Positions 18,301 to 26,844 of a stretch of DNA of 64,000 bases are shown here, piece after piece (within the stretch, counting starts at the first letter, position 1; each line of letters opens with the position of its first letter). The DNA is from Campylobacter geochelonis (GTDB taxonomy: Bacteria > Campylobacterota > Campylobacteria > Campylobacterales > Campylobacteraceae). The stretch spans positions 868,001 to 932,000 of the forward strand of contig NZ_CP053844.1 of the NCBI RefSeq assembly GCF_013201685.1, written 5' to 3'. Under the pieces are notes generated by a model that saw nothing but the letters and a program-made list of their open reading frames with translations, had not been told where the DNA came from and did no database searches. A program made the position numbers and the translations under genes.

Positions 18301-21300
18301 ATGTTATTATAGGTGGAAGCGGAGACGATACATTACAAGGTGGTATGGGAAGTGATAGGTATATATTCTTCAAAGATTTTGGAAATGATACAATCATAAA
18401 CTTTAACCCGGACAGCAGTAAAGATAGTATTAAATTTAGTGATGGTATAGTTAAAGATAATATAGTATTTAAAAGAGATAACTTAAACTTAGTTTTTATA
18501 CTAAAAGATAATGCAAACTACTTAGCTAATACTACATCAAACTCAAACATCCTTAAAAACAGTATAGCCAACTATGAAGATATAACCACAAACCAAGATA
18601 TAAATAAAATAACTATAATAGACTTCTTTAGAAAGACAGGCTCAAAGCTTTATAATGCTATAAATGAGATAGAATTTAGCGATGGAAATACTATGAGTTT
18701 AAGAGATATCGCAAATCATCTAGCACTAAATGCCGATGATAGTGATAATACCATAGAGGCTTTAAGTGATGATAGTTACGTTGTAGATGCTAAAGGTGGA
18801 GATGATGTTATAGTTACAAAAGGCGGAAATGATACTTTAATAGGTGGAGCTGGCAATGACACTTTACAAGGTGGGCTTGGAAATGATACTTATATATTTG
18901 GCAAAGAGTTTGGTAAAGATGTTATCATAAACAACAACCCAAATGCTTTATCTATAGATACTATTAAATTTATAGATGGTATAAGCAAGGATGACATACT
19001 CTTTAGCATTAAAGATAATGATTTGGTTATAACTTTAAAAAACAATCAAGAAAATTTCATCACTATAAAAGAATTTTATAAACAAGAGTATGGTGTATAT
19101 AATAATACAATTACTAGTATAGAATTTGATGATTTAGCTACTATGCATTTAGATGATATAAATAAAGCAATTATAGATAATAAATCTAGCGATATAGTAA
19201 AAACAATATCTTCATATGGATATGACATAGATAAAAGTGATAGTAAAGTAGGTGTTAGTATAGATTTATCAAATGGCGATGATAGTATAGTAGCAAGTAG
19301 CTTTAATGATACTATACACTCAAACAGTGGAAATGATATTATAAATGGTGGAAGTGGAGATGACTACATAAATGCAGGAGCTGGCAATGATATCATAACT
19401 GGTGGTAAGGGTAATGATAGCTTGCAAGGTGGAAAAGGAAATGATACTTATGTGTTTGGAAAAGAATTTGGTAAAGACGTTGTTATAAACTATAAAGATA
19501 GCATAAATGAGATAGATATTATTAAATTTATAGATGGCATTAGAAAAGAGGATTTGATATTTAAACAAACTAATTTGGATTTAACTATAGCTATTAAAGA
19601 TACAAACGATTCTATCCTTATCCAAAATTTTTATAAAACATATACAGATAAAGCAGATTTTATTATAAATAAAATAGAATTTGATGATAAGTCGTTTTTA
19701 AATCTAAAAGATATCAATGAGCTGGCGTTTGAATTTATAGATAATGATAGCAATCTTGTATCGGTAACTACAAATGATAACTACTTAATCAATATATCTA
19801 AACTAAATAATGGCAAAGAGATATCTACGCTTGGTGGTAATGATATTATAACGGGTAGTAGTGGAGATGATATTATAAATGCAGGAGCTGGCAATGATAT
19901 CATAACCGGTGGTAAAGGAAATGATACTTTACAAAGCGCAAAAGGAAATGATACCTATGTATTTGGAAAAGAATTTGGTAAAGATATTATAGTCTCTATT
20001 CGTGGTGGTGGAAATGGCGATAAAGATAAGATAAAGTTTATAGATGGTATTAGAAAAGAGGATTTATTATTTACCCAAGACAAATTAGACTTGATTATAT
20101 CTTTAAAAAATAGCAACGACTCTATAGTTGTAGAAAATTTCTATAGCATATATCGTGATGAGAGTAGAAATAAAATATCTTTAATAGAATTTGATGATTT
20201 AACTACACTATCTTTAAAACGCATTAATGAACTTGCTTTGCTTGGCAGTTCTGTTGATAAGCTTGTAAATACAAATGATGATTATACTATAGATAAAACA
20301 TCATCAACACTAAGCTTAAACATAGCTACTCTTAAAGGCAATGATACTATAAAAAGCGGAAGTGGCGATGATAGTATAAATGCAGGAGATGGTAACGATA
20401 CTATCATGGGTGGAGTTGGAAATGATACTATAAATGGTGGAGCTGGAAATGATGTTTATGTGTTTGGTTGGGGCTTTGGACAAGATACGATTATAAATCA
20501 TAAAACAAATACAAACGAAATAGATACTATAAAATTTGTTGATGGTATTAGAAAAAATGATTTGATATTTAGGCAAGATGGTTTAAATTTGATAATTTCA
20601 TTAAAACATAGTAATGATTTTATTATCATTGAAAATTTCTATAAATTATATGAAGGCACATCAAAACATATAGTAGATAAAATAGAATTTGATGATAATA
20701 GCTCTTTAAATATTAAAGATATCAATGAATTAGCACTTAAATTTATTGATAACAGTTCTGATAATGTCTTAGTAACTACAAATGATAACTATGAAGTAAA
20801 TTTAAATAAAGTTGAAAAAGGAAAAATCATAACCACACTAGGTGGTAACGATAATATAATTAGTAGTGATAAAAATGATACTATAAATTCAGGAAGTGGT
20901 GATGATAAGATATCTGCTAATGATGGAAATGATAAAATCTATGCCTTAAGTGGAGCTGATTATATCGATGGTGGAATGGGAGATGACTACATAGATGCCG
21001 GAAGTGGAGATGATGTACTTATAGGTGGAGCTGGTAATGATATATTACTTGGTGGAAATGGAAGTGATAGGTATGTATTTGATAAAGACTTTGGAAATGA
21101 TATAGTCATTAATAAAAAAGATGATTATAGCTTTGATATTATTGAATTTATAGATAATACTACTAAAGATGATTTGATATTTAAACAAATAAATTTAGAC
21201 TTAAAAATATATCATAAATCCAGCAATAGCTCTATAACTGTAAAAGAGTTTTATACTATTGATAATAATAAAGCTTTAAATACAATAGATCAAATCCTCT

Positions 21301-24300
21301 TTAAAGATGGATCTTATATAAATTTAAAAGAGATAAATCAGTTAGCTTTAAATCATGCAGATGATGATAGTATCAGACTAGATGTAGTTACAAATGATAA
21401 TTACACTCTTAGTGCAGGAGCTAAAGATGATAGTATAACTATGCTTGGTGGAGACGATTATATAAATTCAAACGAGGGAAATGATGGGATATTTGCTGGA
21501 GCAGGAAAAGACTATATAGACTCTGGAAGTGGTGATGATTATATAGACTCTGGAAGTGGAGATGATATACTTGTAGGTGGAGCTGGTAATGATAGATTAA
21601 TAGGTTCAAGTGGTGATGATATATATAGATTTTTTAAAGGCTTTGGCAAGGATACTATAATCAATCAAAAAAGCACTTTAGAAGAGATTGATACTATAGA
21701 ATTTGCAGATGGAATTAAAAAAGATGATGTCATCTTTAAACAAAAAGATGATAACTTGGTTATATCTTTAAAAGATAGTGGTGATAGTATAGAGGTAATT
21801 AACTTTTTTAAAGATGTAAGTTTTACTGTAGATAGGGTTAAATTTAGTGATGGCTCGCTACTAAGTCTTAAAGATATGATATATTTAAGCTTGATTAATA
21901 CAACACAAGGCGATGATAAGATATCTGTTTTACAAGATGATGATTATACTATATATGCCAAAGGTGGCAATGATACAGTTATAACTAAAGGTGGAGATGA
22001 TTATATAGATGCTGGAATGGGAGATGACTATATAGATACAGGTGCTGGTGATGATATACTTATAGGTGGAAGTGGCAATGATATCTTAATAGGTGGAAGT
22101 GGTAATGATAGATATGTTTTTAATAGTGGCTTTGGAAAAGATATTATAGATAATGCTGGCTTTGGATACGATAAGATAGAATTAGATAACATAAAAGCAC
22201 AAGATCTATCTTTTATCTATTATGAAAATAAAGATGAGCTAATTATAACTTTAAAAAATAGCGACGATAGTATAAGTGTTAAGAACTTTGTCAAAGAACC
22301 TATAGAGGAGATTGTTTTTAGCAATAATGAAAAACTATATAAACAAGATATTATAAATAAAGCAACTATTATAGGTAGCGATGATGAAATAGTTATGCTT
22401 AAAGATGGCATATTTAATGCAAAAACAGGAGATGATATTTATAATATAGCAAAACTAGGTATAAATGTAGTTATAGATGATAAATTTAGCATCTTTGGTA
22501 TAGATAGATATAGCGGAAACAATACATTAAAATTTGGCATGGATATAGATAAAAATGACCTATCCTACAAGATAGATAAAAAAGATCTAAATATTAGCCT
22601 AAAAGATAACCCTAGTACAAATATAACTATAAAAAACTTCTTTGATAATCACTCTTTGATTGAAACTCTTAAATTTAGTGATAACTCATCTTTAAATTTA
22701 AAAGAGGTTGTATTTGATAAGTTTAAACCAGTTATTACTAGCTCTGTATTTAATCTTAATGAAGATAGTACCTTAGACTCTATCTTAAAGGTAGATAACC
22801 CACTAAATACAAATCTAACTTATGAATTAGTATCAAGTGCTTCAAACTCAACGTTTGATTTAAAAGATGATGCTAGCTTTAAACTTATTCCAAATTTAAA
22901 CTTTAATGGCAAAGATAGTATAACTTTAAAAGTAACAAATGAGTATGGTATGAGTAGTACTAAAAAGATAGTATTTGATATAGCACCTATAAATGATGCT
23001 CCTATGTTTGAGTCTAAACATACTATATATGAGTTAAATGATATTAGAGATTTAAACTTTGTATTAAAAGCAGATGATATAGATAGTGATAATTTAACAT
23101 TTAGTATTAAAAAAGATAGTTTAAATGGTAATTTAACTATTGGCGATAATGGAGCATTTAGTTATAAACCTAATAAGCTATTTATAGGAAAAGATAGTGC
23201 TATTATCATAGTTAGCGATACATACAATGCTATTGATGAAATCTTAGTAGAGTTTGATATAAAGGTAAGCAGCCCAGTTATAAAAACAGATATTTTAAAT
23301 ATAAGTGAAGATAAAAATTTAGTAGCAAATATAGATATTATAAATAAAACAAGCTCAAACCTAACCTATGAGATACTAAACTCTCCACTAAATTTAAAGG
23401 CAAATTTAGATAAAGATAATAATCTATCTTTAATACCAAATCTAAACTATAATGGAAGTGATAGTATAACCTTAAAAGTAACAAATGAGTATGGATTAAG
23501 TGATATAAAAACTATAAGCTTAGAGGTAGCACCAGTAAATGATGCTCCAGAGTTTAAAGAGTTAATAACTGCATATGAACTTAAAAACACAAGCACCATA
23601 TCAAGTAGTTTCGATGCATTTGATGTTGATGGTAATAAACTTAGTTATAAGATTATTAAAGATAGTAAACATGGAGTAATAAGCTTAGATGATAGTGGAG
23701 TATTCTCCTATACAAAAGATACAAATTTTATAGGTAAAGATAGTGCTATAGTAGAAGTAAGTGATGGTAAACTAACAGCTACTAAAGAGCTTATATTTAA
23801 CTCCTTAGGATACCAAGTAGATAGTAACTTAGATATAACCATACTACCAAATCAGACTATAGATACTACGCTTAAACTAAGTAACTCTTATAAAGAGGAT
23901 ATTAGCTTTATAAAAGATAGTGAGAATCTTATTATAAAAGATAGCGTTACAAACTCAAGTATTACATTAAAAGAGTATTTTACATCTAAACATTTGATAA
24001 AAGAGATATCTTTTAAAGATAAAACTACTGTAAATATCTCTAATGAAAATCTATCTTTAGTAGCTAAACAGTGGTGGCAAATAAATCCACAAGCTAGATT
24101 AAACACTAGTGGAGTTATAGTATCAAATACAAATAACTCAATTCTATATGGAAGTGGCAAAAACGATACAATCATATCAACTAGCACCAACTCAACCATA
24201 CGCTCATATGAAGGGGATGACTTTATCTATGCTAAAGATAACAATACTATCTACTCATACTCCGGTAACGATACAATCATATCTTATAACAATGACATAG

Positions 24301-24773
24301 TATATGCAGGAAATGATGATGACACCTTAATATCTAAAGCAAACAACTCAACTCTACAAGGAGAAAATGGTAATGATACATATATCATAACTAAAGAAGC
24401 AACCAACACAACTATAAAAGATAAAGAGCTAATAAATTTAATAGAAGGTGGAGATGATACCTTAATACTTAAAGGAGTTAAAAAAGAAGAGATTAGCTTT
24501 AAACTAGATGGAGTATTTATGCAAGACTTAGTTATAAGATATGGAAGCGATAACAACACTACTTTAACAATCAAAAACCAAACAAACAAATATTCTCAAA
24601 TAGAGACAATCAAACTAGATGATAACTCATTTATCTCAAATGAACAAATAGATAAGATAATACAACAAGTAAATGCTTATACGAGCGATAATGGTATATC
24701 AAACATAACTCACGATGAAGCAAGAAACAATCAAGCCATTATGCAAATATATGCTAGTGGATGGGGAAGTTAA
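15333..24773 (+). CDS. Giant RTX protein A (3146 residues) with short unique head and self-processing module
   Basis: The start is ATG after AAAGGAGTAAAA. Residues 1-169 are a unique head with a Gly-rich hydrophobic stretch near 73-112 (AGIAAGIKLGINIGKP, FITFIGGAIGAYIG). At D170-P171 begins a module like the calcium-dependent self-processing module of Neisseria FrpC (DPLVLDLNGDG, then WVDKVDGILVIDKNSNGIIDNGNELFGN split by an Asn-rich insert). EF-hand-like loops such as DSNNDGIIDDND follow. From about 710 to 2440, RTX nonapeptide clusters (GGSGDDxIxxGxGND) alternate with haemolysin-type calcium-binding-associated domains (FGKDxxIN, IDGIxKxDLIFKQ, IEFDDxxxLxLKDI). Cadherin/VCBS-like repeats with APINDAP and APVNDAP, then the C-terminal secretion region, complete it. 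Residues 1144-3146 match giant B. It is probably exported by type I secretion. Confidence 0.9.
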   Translation: MTQEQKEQQARFEGIMKGIIEATNDRNKGISLGKLSELGALAKSYSYVDNMATVYKIANDKDKAGALGFETSKLAGIAAGIKLGINIGKPIKNGRIKAFITFIGGAIGAYIGENGVSHFEAQIRNSSNSILNPLSFLFNPFDFRWNGKDPSWLENFKDFWNPFLNPTIYDPLVLDLNGDGVINTLTLQDSNIHFDHNSDNISFKTSWVDKVDGILVIDKNSNGIIDNGNELFGNFTNINNNNLSINNGTNINSNIQSVNLNISTNQDLDKNKINLNSNNANIDNLTNNPTNTPNSQTKFASNGFKALKEYDSNNDGIIDDNDKEFLNLKIWQDMNEDAITDKGELKTLNELGIKSLNLTNIQTINKQLDKDNTLELISSFTKFDNSTHALADINLSVDTTSSIHKDNINLTLEQSKVANVKGYGFLRDLNEAAAISHELNGILNTYSLSSSKKAQLELLPTIVSLWTKTSTKESANITLNKAKLFDDIDSNVLYDTTSLQHLTLSHISTNPRAMRLTPSQMNTYRNFQISQDMLNEFETLRPKLAIINSFNGKSVDSVYITSNNDFINLKNRINQTYDSILDFTYKSLLTQTRLKKYIDLINIDIIQTPNQDSASATSNINTTENIKFEFKLDYNAALELFKRNNQLNPKQAFIDLAEFIDLFESKSDIEDGLALLSNFAINAKEQGVLKEYLNTLSKDTVLNLSTQIGTNNNDTLIGSNILDGKDSLKGLDGDDILIGGVGDDVLNGGKGSDTYIFSKNFGNDTIDNYDTTNQIKDSNLNKNSLNLNSPTSLNNSSNLLNNTLNNNSSTINDSSLNLNIYNNSNSILDKKIDTIKFIDGIKQKDVSFKRDSLDLVISVDISDDSSALLNLTNPTQTNTIRVLNFFKDDATLNYVIDKVVFKDSNQTLLLEEIINQTMKSSQHNDNIEVFYKNKDYTINSLSGDDKIITKDGNDTIYSEDGNDTIDSGSGDDYIDGGRGDDNIYGGDGDDVIIGGSGDDTLQGGMGSDRYIFFKDFGNDTIINFNPDSSKDSIKFSDGIVKDNIVFKRDNLNLVFILKDNANYLANTTSNSNILKNSIANYEDITTNQDINKITIIDFFRKTGSKLYNAINEIEFSDGNTMSLRDIANHLALNADDSDNTIEALSDDSYVVDAKGGDDVIVTKGGNDTLIGGAGNDTLQGGLGNDTYIFGKEFGKDVIINNNPNALSIDTIKFIDGISKDDILFSIKDNDLVITLKNNQENFITIKEFYKQEYGVYNNTITSIEFDDLATMHLDDINKAIIDNKSSDIVKTISSYGYDIDKSDSKVGVSIDLSNGDDSIVASSFNDTIHSNSGNDIINGGSGDDYINAGAGNDIITGGKGNDSLQGGKGNDTYVFGKEFGKDVVINYKDSINEIDIIKFIDGIRKEDLIFKQTNLDLTIAIKDTNDSILIQNFYKTYTDKADFIINKIEFDDKSFLNLKDINELAFEFIDNDSNLVSVTTNDNYLINISKLNNGKEISTLGGNDIITGSSGDDIINAGAGNDIITGGKGNDTLQSAKGNDTYVFGKEFGKDIIVSIRGGGNGDKDKIKFIDGIRKEDLLFTQDKLDLIISLKNSNDSIVVENFYSIYRDESRNKISLIEFDDLTTLSLKRINELALLGSSVDKLVNTNDDYTIDKTSSTLSLNIATLKGNDTIKSGSGDDSINAGDGNDTIMGGVGNDTINGGAGNDVYVFGWGFGQDTIINHKTNTNEIDTIKFVDGIRKNDLIFRQDGLNLIISLKHSNDFIIIENFYKLYEGTSKHIVDKIEFDDNSSLNIKDINELALKFIDNSSDNVLVTTNDNYEVNLNKVEKGKIITTLGGNDNIISSDKNDTINSGSGDDKISANDGNDKIYALSGADYIDGGMGDDYIDAGSGDDVLIGGAGNDILLGGNGSDRYVFDKDFGNDIVINKKDDYSFDIIEFIDNTTKDDLIFKQINLDLKIYHKSSNSSITVKEFYTIDNNKALNTIDQILFKDGSYINLKEINQLALNHADDDSIRLDVVTNDNYTLSAGAKDDSITMLGGDDYINSNEGNDGIFAGAGKDYIDSGSGDDYIDSGSGDDILVGGAGNDRLIGSSGDDIYRFFKGFGKDTIINQKSTLEEIDTIEFADGIKKDDVIFKQKDDNLVISLKDSGDSIEVINFFKDVSFTVDRVKFSDGSLLSLKDMIYLSLINTTQGDDKISVLQDDDYTIYAKGGNDTVITKGGDDYIDAGMGDDYIDTGAGDDILIGGSGNDILIGGSGNDRYVFNSGFGKDIIDNAGFGYDKIELDNIKAQDLSFIYYENKDELIITLKNSDDSISVKNFVKEPIEEIVFSNNEKLYKQDIINKATIIGSDDEIVMLKDGIFNAKTGDDIYNIAKLGINVVIDDKFSIFGIDRYSGNNTLKFGMDIDKNDLSYKIDKKDLNISLKDNPSTNITIKNFFDNHSLIETLKFSDNSSLNLKEVVFDKFKPVITSSVFNLNEDSTLDSILKVDNPLNTNLTYELVSSASNSTFDLKDDASFKLIPNLNFNGKDSITLKVTNEYGMSSTKKIVFDIAPINDAPMFESKHTIYELNDIRDLNFVLKADDIDSDNLTFSIKKDSLNGNLTIGDNGAFSYKPNKLFIGKDSAIIIVSDTYNAIDEILVEFDIKVSSPVIKTDILNISEDKNLVANIDIINKTSSNLTYEILNSPLNLKANLDKDNNLSLIPNLNYNGSDSITLKVTNEYGLSDIKTISLEVAPVNDAPEFKELITAYELKNTSTISSSFDAFDVDGNKLSYKIIKDSKHGVISLDDSGVFSYTKDTNFIGKDSAIVEVSDGKLTATKELIFNSLGYQVDSNLDITILPNQTIDTTLKLSNSYKEDISFIKDSENLIIKDSVTNSSITLKEYFTSKHLIKEISFKDKTTVNISNENLSLVAKQWWQINPQARLNTSGVIVSNTNNSILYGSGKNDTIISTSTNSTIRSYEGDDFIYAKDNNTIYSYSGNDTIISYNNDIVYAGNDDDTLISKANNSTLQGENGNDTYIITKEATNTTIKDKELINLIEGGDDTLILKGVKKEEISFKLDGVFMQDLVIRYGSDNNTTLTIKNQTNKYSQIETIKLDDNSFISNEQIDKIIQQVNAYTSDNGISNITHDEARNNQAIMQIYASGWGS

Positions 24774-24885
24774 GAGTTAAGAGATATAAAAGAAACAAGT
24801 AAGTAAAGAAAAGATAAAAAAGAAAGAAGTGAATCTATAAAAAAGGTAAAGAATTAAAGAGATAAACAATAAACAAAAAAAGTAT

Positions 24886-24922
24886 AAGAGATGGCAAGAG
24901 TATATGCTAACCATCTCTTTTA
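24886..24922 (+). terminator. Hairpin terminator 1 after giant A
   Basis: Perfect 9-bp arms (AAGAGATGG at 24886-24894 and its complement at 24911-24919) run into TTTATTT. This hairpin is within the 242 bases missing downstream of giant B. Confidence 0.6.
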
Positions 24923-25128
24923 TTTAAACATTATCTAACTCTTTGGTTTAGATATTATATAAATTTAGAATATAGACTAATCTTTAAATATAAAAAACAT
25001 CTTTAGTTTTTACTATAAAAACAAAGAATAAAGTTATTAAAGATAAATCAGAGAAAGATAAAAGAAAGAAACGAATCTATAAAAGAGATAAAGAAAAATA
25101 AAATAAGATAAAATCAAAATTAAAATTA

Positions 25129-25157
25129 GACACTGGATTTTAAATCTAGTGTCTTTT
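25129..25157 (+). terminator. Hairpin terminator 2 after giant A
   Basis: Twelve-base arms (GACACTGGATTT at 25129-25140, AAATCTAGTGTC at 25142-25153) form a stem with one G-U pair, followed by TTTT. The same element ends giant B at 45386-45414. It looks like the shared terminator of each super-module. Confidence 0.75.
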
Positions 25158-25165
25158 GCTAAAAG

Positions 25166-25192
25166 TATTGAATTTACAAGCTATATATAAAA
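25166..25192 (+). repeat. 27-bp direct repeat, middle copy
   Basis: Exact copy of 7427-7453 and 45423-45449. It sits directly after the terminator of super-module I, at the head of super-module II. Confidence 0.85.
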
Positions 25193-25402
25193 ACCATCGA
25201 AGAAAAAGAAATTACAACTTATTTAAGCCAAAGAAAAATACTTAAAATATAATGGATTCTAAATATCAAAGATTTTCAAATCATATATACGACTAATAAA
25301 AATTCTCTTTAAATTCATATTAAAACATCATTAAAATAACATAAATTTAAAGAGCATTTAACTTCCATTGATGTAGAATTACAAGGTAAATTTCTATATA
25401 AA
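25166..25402 (+). promoter_or_regulatory. Leader block 3 (long form)
   Basis: This is a near-identical copy of 7427-7663. It starts with the 27-bp direct repeat (25166-25192) and carries the inverted repeat (25305-25318, one mismatch, and 25341-25354) and the TTGATGTAGAATTACAAGG string. It opens the second super-module, just as block 1 opens the first. Confidence 0.6.
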
Positions 25403-25442
25403 AACAGGTATAAAACATAACTTTATAAAATAAGGACTAAAT

Positions 25443-26708
25443 TTGAACCAAACATCTAAAAATTTTATCATAACCATAGCTGTTATATTTATAACTATAC
25501 TTGCATATCTTTATAAAACCAACCAACTACCAAATTTAACCAACCAAACCTCTCACTTCACAATCACTTCAGACACAAACGTTTCTGCTATACCAGGACT
25601 TAGTAAGTATGTAACTCAAGAAGAGGTTGATGAGTTTGGGTTTAGCTATTCTGATATCCATTGTGATAAGGAGACAAATTCCACTCTTATACCACTAAGA
25701 AATGCACTACAAGAAAAAGACACTTATAAAGTTATAAACTTTTTAAAAGAGCATAATCTAAGTGCGGATATTAAAATGGTAGATGGAAAGACTCCTATAA
25801 TGTATAGCTCTTTTTATAATGATTTAAATACAACAATGGAATTATATAAAATAGGAGCAAACCTACATATTAAAGATAGATATAAACTAAATGCTCTAGC
25901 ATATGCTATAAGCATAAACTCTGCGAACACAGTTAAATTTCTACTTGATAATAATGTAGCTATGCAAGAAACCCCAGTGGTTCAAATGTATGGTGCAGGA
26001 GTAGCTAGTTTCTATAGACAGATAGATAAGATTATTATAAATAACTATGATATGCAGATAGGTTATGAAACAGGAATAACTCTGTTTAAGTGCGGAGAAG
26101 GTAGATATGGTGATGGTTTAAATCCTTTTTTATACATAGTTTATTCAAATTTATATGACACAGCAAAAGTTGTTTTAGAAAGTGGATATAAGCCAACTGA
26201 ATGCAGTTGGGGTTCTAATAAATACGCAGTTGATTGCTATAAAAAGATAACAGAATATGACAACTACGAACCTATGCTAGAACTTATGCTTAAATACAAC
26301 GTCCCTGGACAACCTACAAAAGAGCAGCTAAAAGAGGCGTATGATGAGTGTTATGAATTTTACTATGATAAATGTTTTTATGATTATAAAAATCAATGTA
26401 ATCCAGTATTTGAAATATATCCTGAAATTTATGCTTTAAAAAATAAATATAAAATGTTTAAGAGATATTGTCCTGATAAAAATGGAACTTTTAAAGATAC
26501 AAAAGAATTTATTAATTATAAAAATGCAAAAAATAGGTCTTATTCTATATCATCTATCATAGCTAGTGATATGAAAAATGTTTTTATAAAAGATAAAAAT
26601 ATTACGCTAGAAAATTTAATGATTGATACATATAAAAAAAGCACCAACGAAAATGAAAAAGATTTTCTTAAAACATATTATTTAAAGAATTATAAGAATG
26701 ATTTTTAA
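25443..26708 (+). CDS. Membrane-anchored ankyrin protein 3 (Ank3)
   Basis: The 421-residue product has a TTG start after AAGGACTAAA. The N-terminal anchor and residues up to about 75 are nearly identical to Ank2 and Ank5. The ankyrin region (KTPIMYSSFYNDLNTTMELY and onward) is diverged from both. The NYEPMLELMLKYNVPGQPTK block returns near 280-300, and the C-terminal 120 residues match Ank5. Eight cysteines are present, an even number. The stop comes early compared with Ank1, Ank2 and Ank4. The codons for their Lys/Asn tail persist as untranslated relic at 26722-26802. Confidence 0.85.
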   Translation: MNQTSKNFIITIAVIFITILAYLYKTNQLPNLTNQTSHFTITSDTNVSAIPGLSKYVTQEEVDEFGFSYSDIHCDKETNSTLIPLRNALQEKDTYKVINFLKEHNLSADIKMVDGKTPIMYSSFYNDLNTTMELYKIGANLHIKDRYKLNALAYAISINSANTVKFLLDNNVAMQETPVVQMYGAGVASFYRQIDKIIINNYDMQIGYETGITLFKCGEGRYGDGLNPFLYIVYSNLYDTAKVVLESGYKPTECSWGSNKYAVDCYKKITEYDNYEPMLELMLKYNVPGQPTKEQLKEAYDECYEFYYDKCFYDYKNQCNPVFEIYPEIYALKNKYKMFKRYCPDKNGTFKDTKEFINYKNAKNRSYSISSIIASDMKNVFIKDKNITLENLMIDTYKKSTNENEKDFLKTYYLKNYKNDF

Positions 26709-26721
26709 GTATTTAAAAATT

Positions 26722-26802
26722 AAGGTGATTTACCTCGATAAACACTCAAGTAAGTCTAACTCAAATTTAACAGATGAAAATAAAAATAAAAATAAAAAAT
26801 AA
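26722..26802 (+). repeat. Relic of the ankyrin C-terminal coding sequence after Ank3
   Basis: These 81 bases read KVIYLDKHSSKSNSNLTDEN plus a short Lys/Asn run and a stop, the same tail that ends Ank1, Ank2 and Ank4. Here they lie after the Ank3 stop with no start codon. It is coding sequence stranded by a recombination upstream. Confidence 0.8.
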
Positions 26803-26844
26803 AACTAAAAACTAAAAATAACTAAATTCAAAAAGGAGTACTAT

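Larger units (their letters stand above)
24774..25165. other. Intergenic region after giant A with two hairpins
   Basis: This AT-rich, purine-rich stretch follows the giant A stop. It contains two terminator-like hairpins, annotated separately, and two 12-bp direct repeats (24831-24842 and 25073-25084). The sequence between them is absent from the copy after giant B. No gene is seen. Confidence 0.7.
18761..25192 (+). repeat. Long near-perfect direct repeat, copy A (about 6.4 kb)
   Basis: This stretch covers the last 2003 codons of giant A and its 3' region. It reappears at 39260-45449. The offset is constant (20499 bases) through the whole coding part. I noticed one coding difference: AAA at 24471 versus CAA at 44970, Lys versus Gln. 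Copy A contains 242 extra bases in the 3' non-coding part. Confidence 0.93.

Noticed and set aside
18200-22150. Tandem short repeats resembling a CRISPR array
   Set aside because: The repeats are nine-codon RTX motifs in one open reading frame, without uniform spacers, and no cas genes are near.
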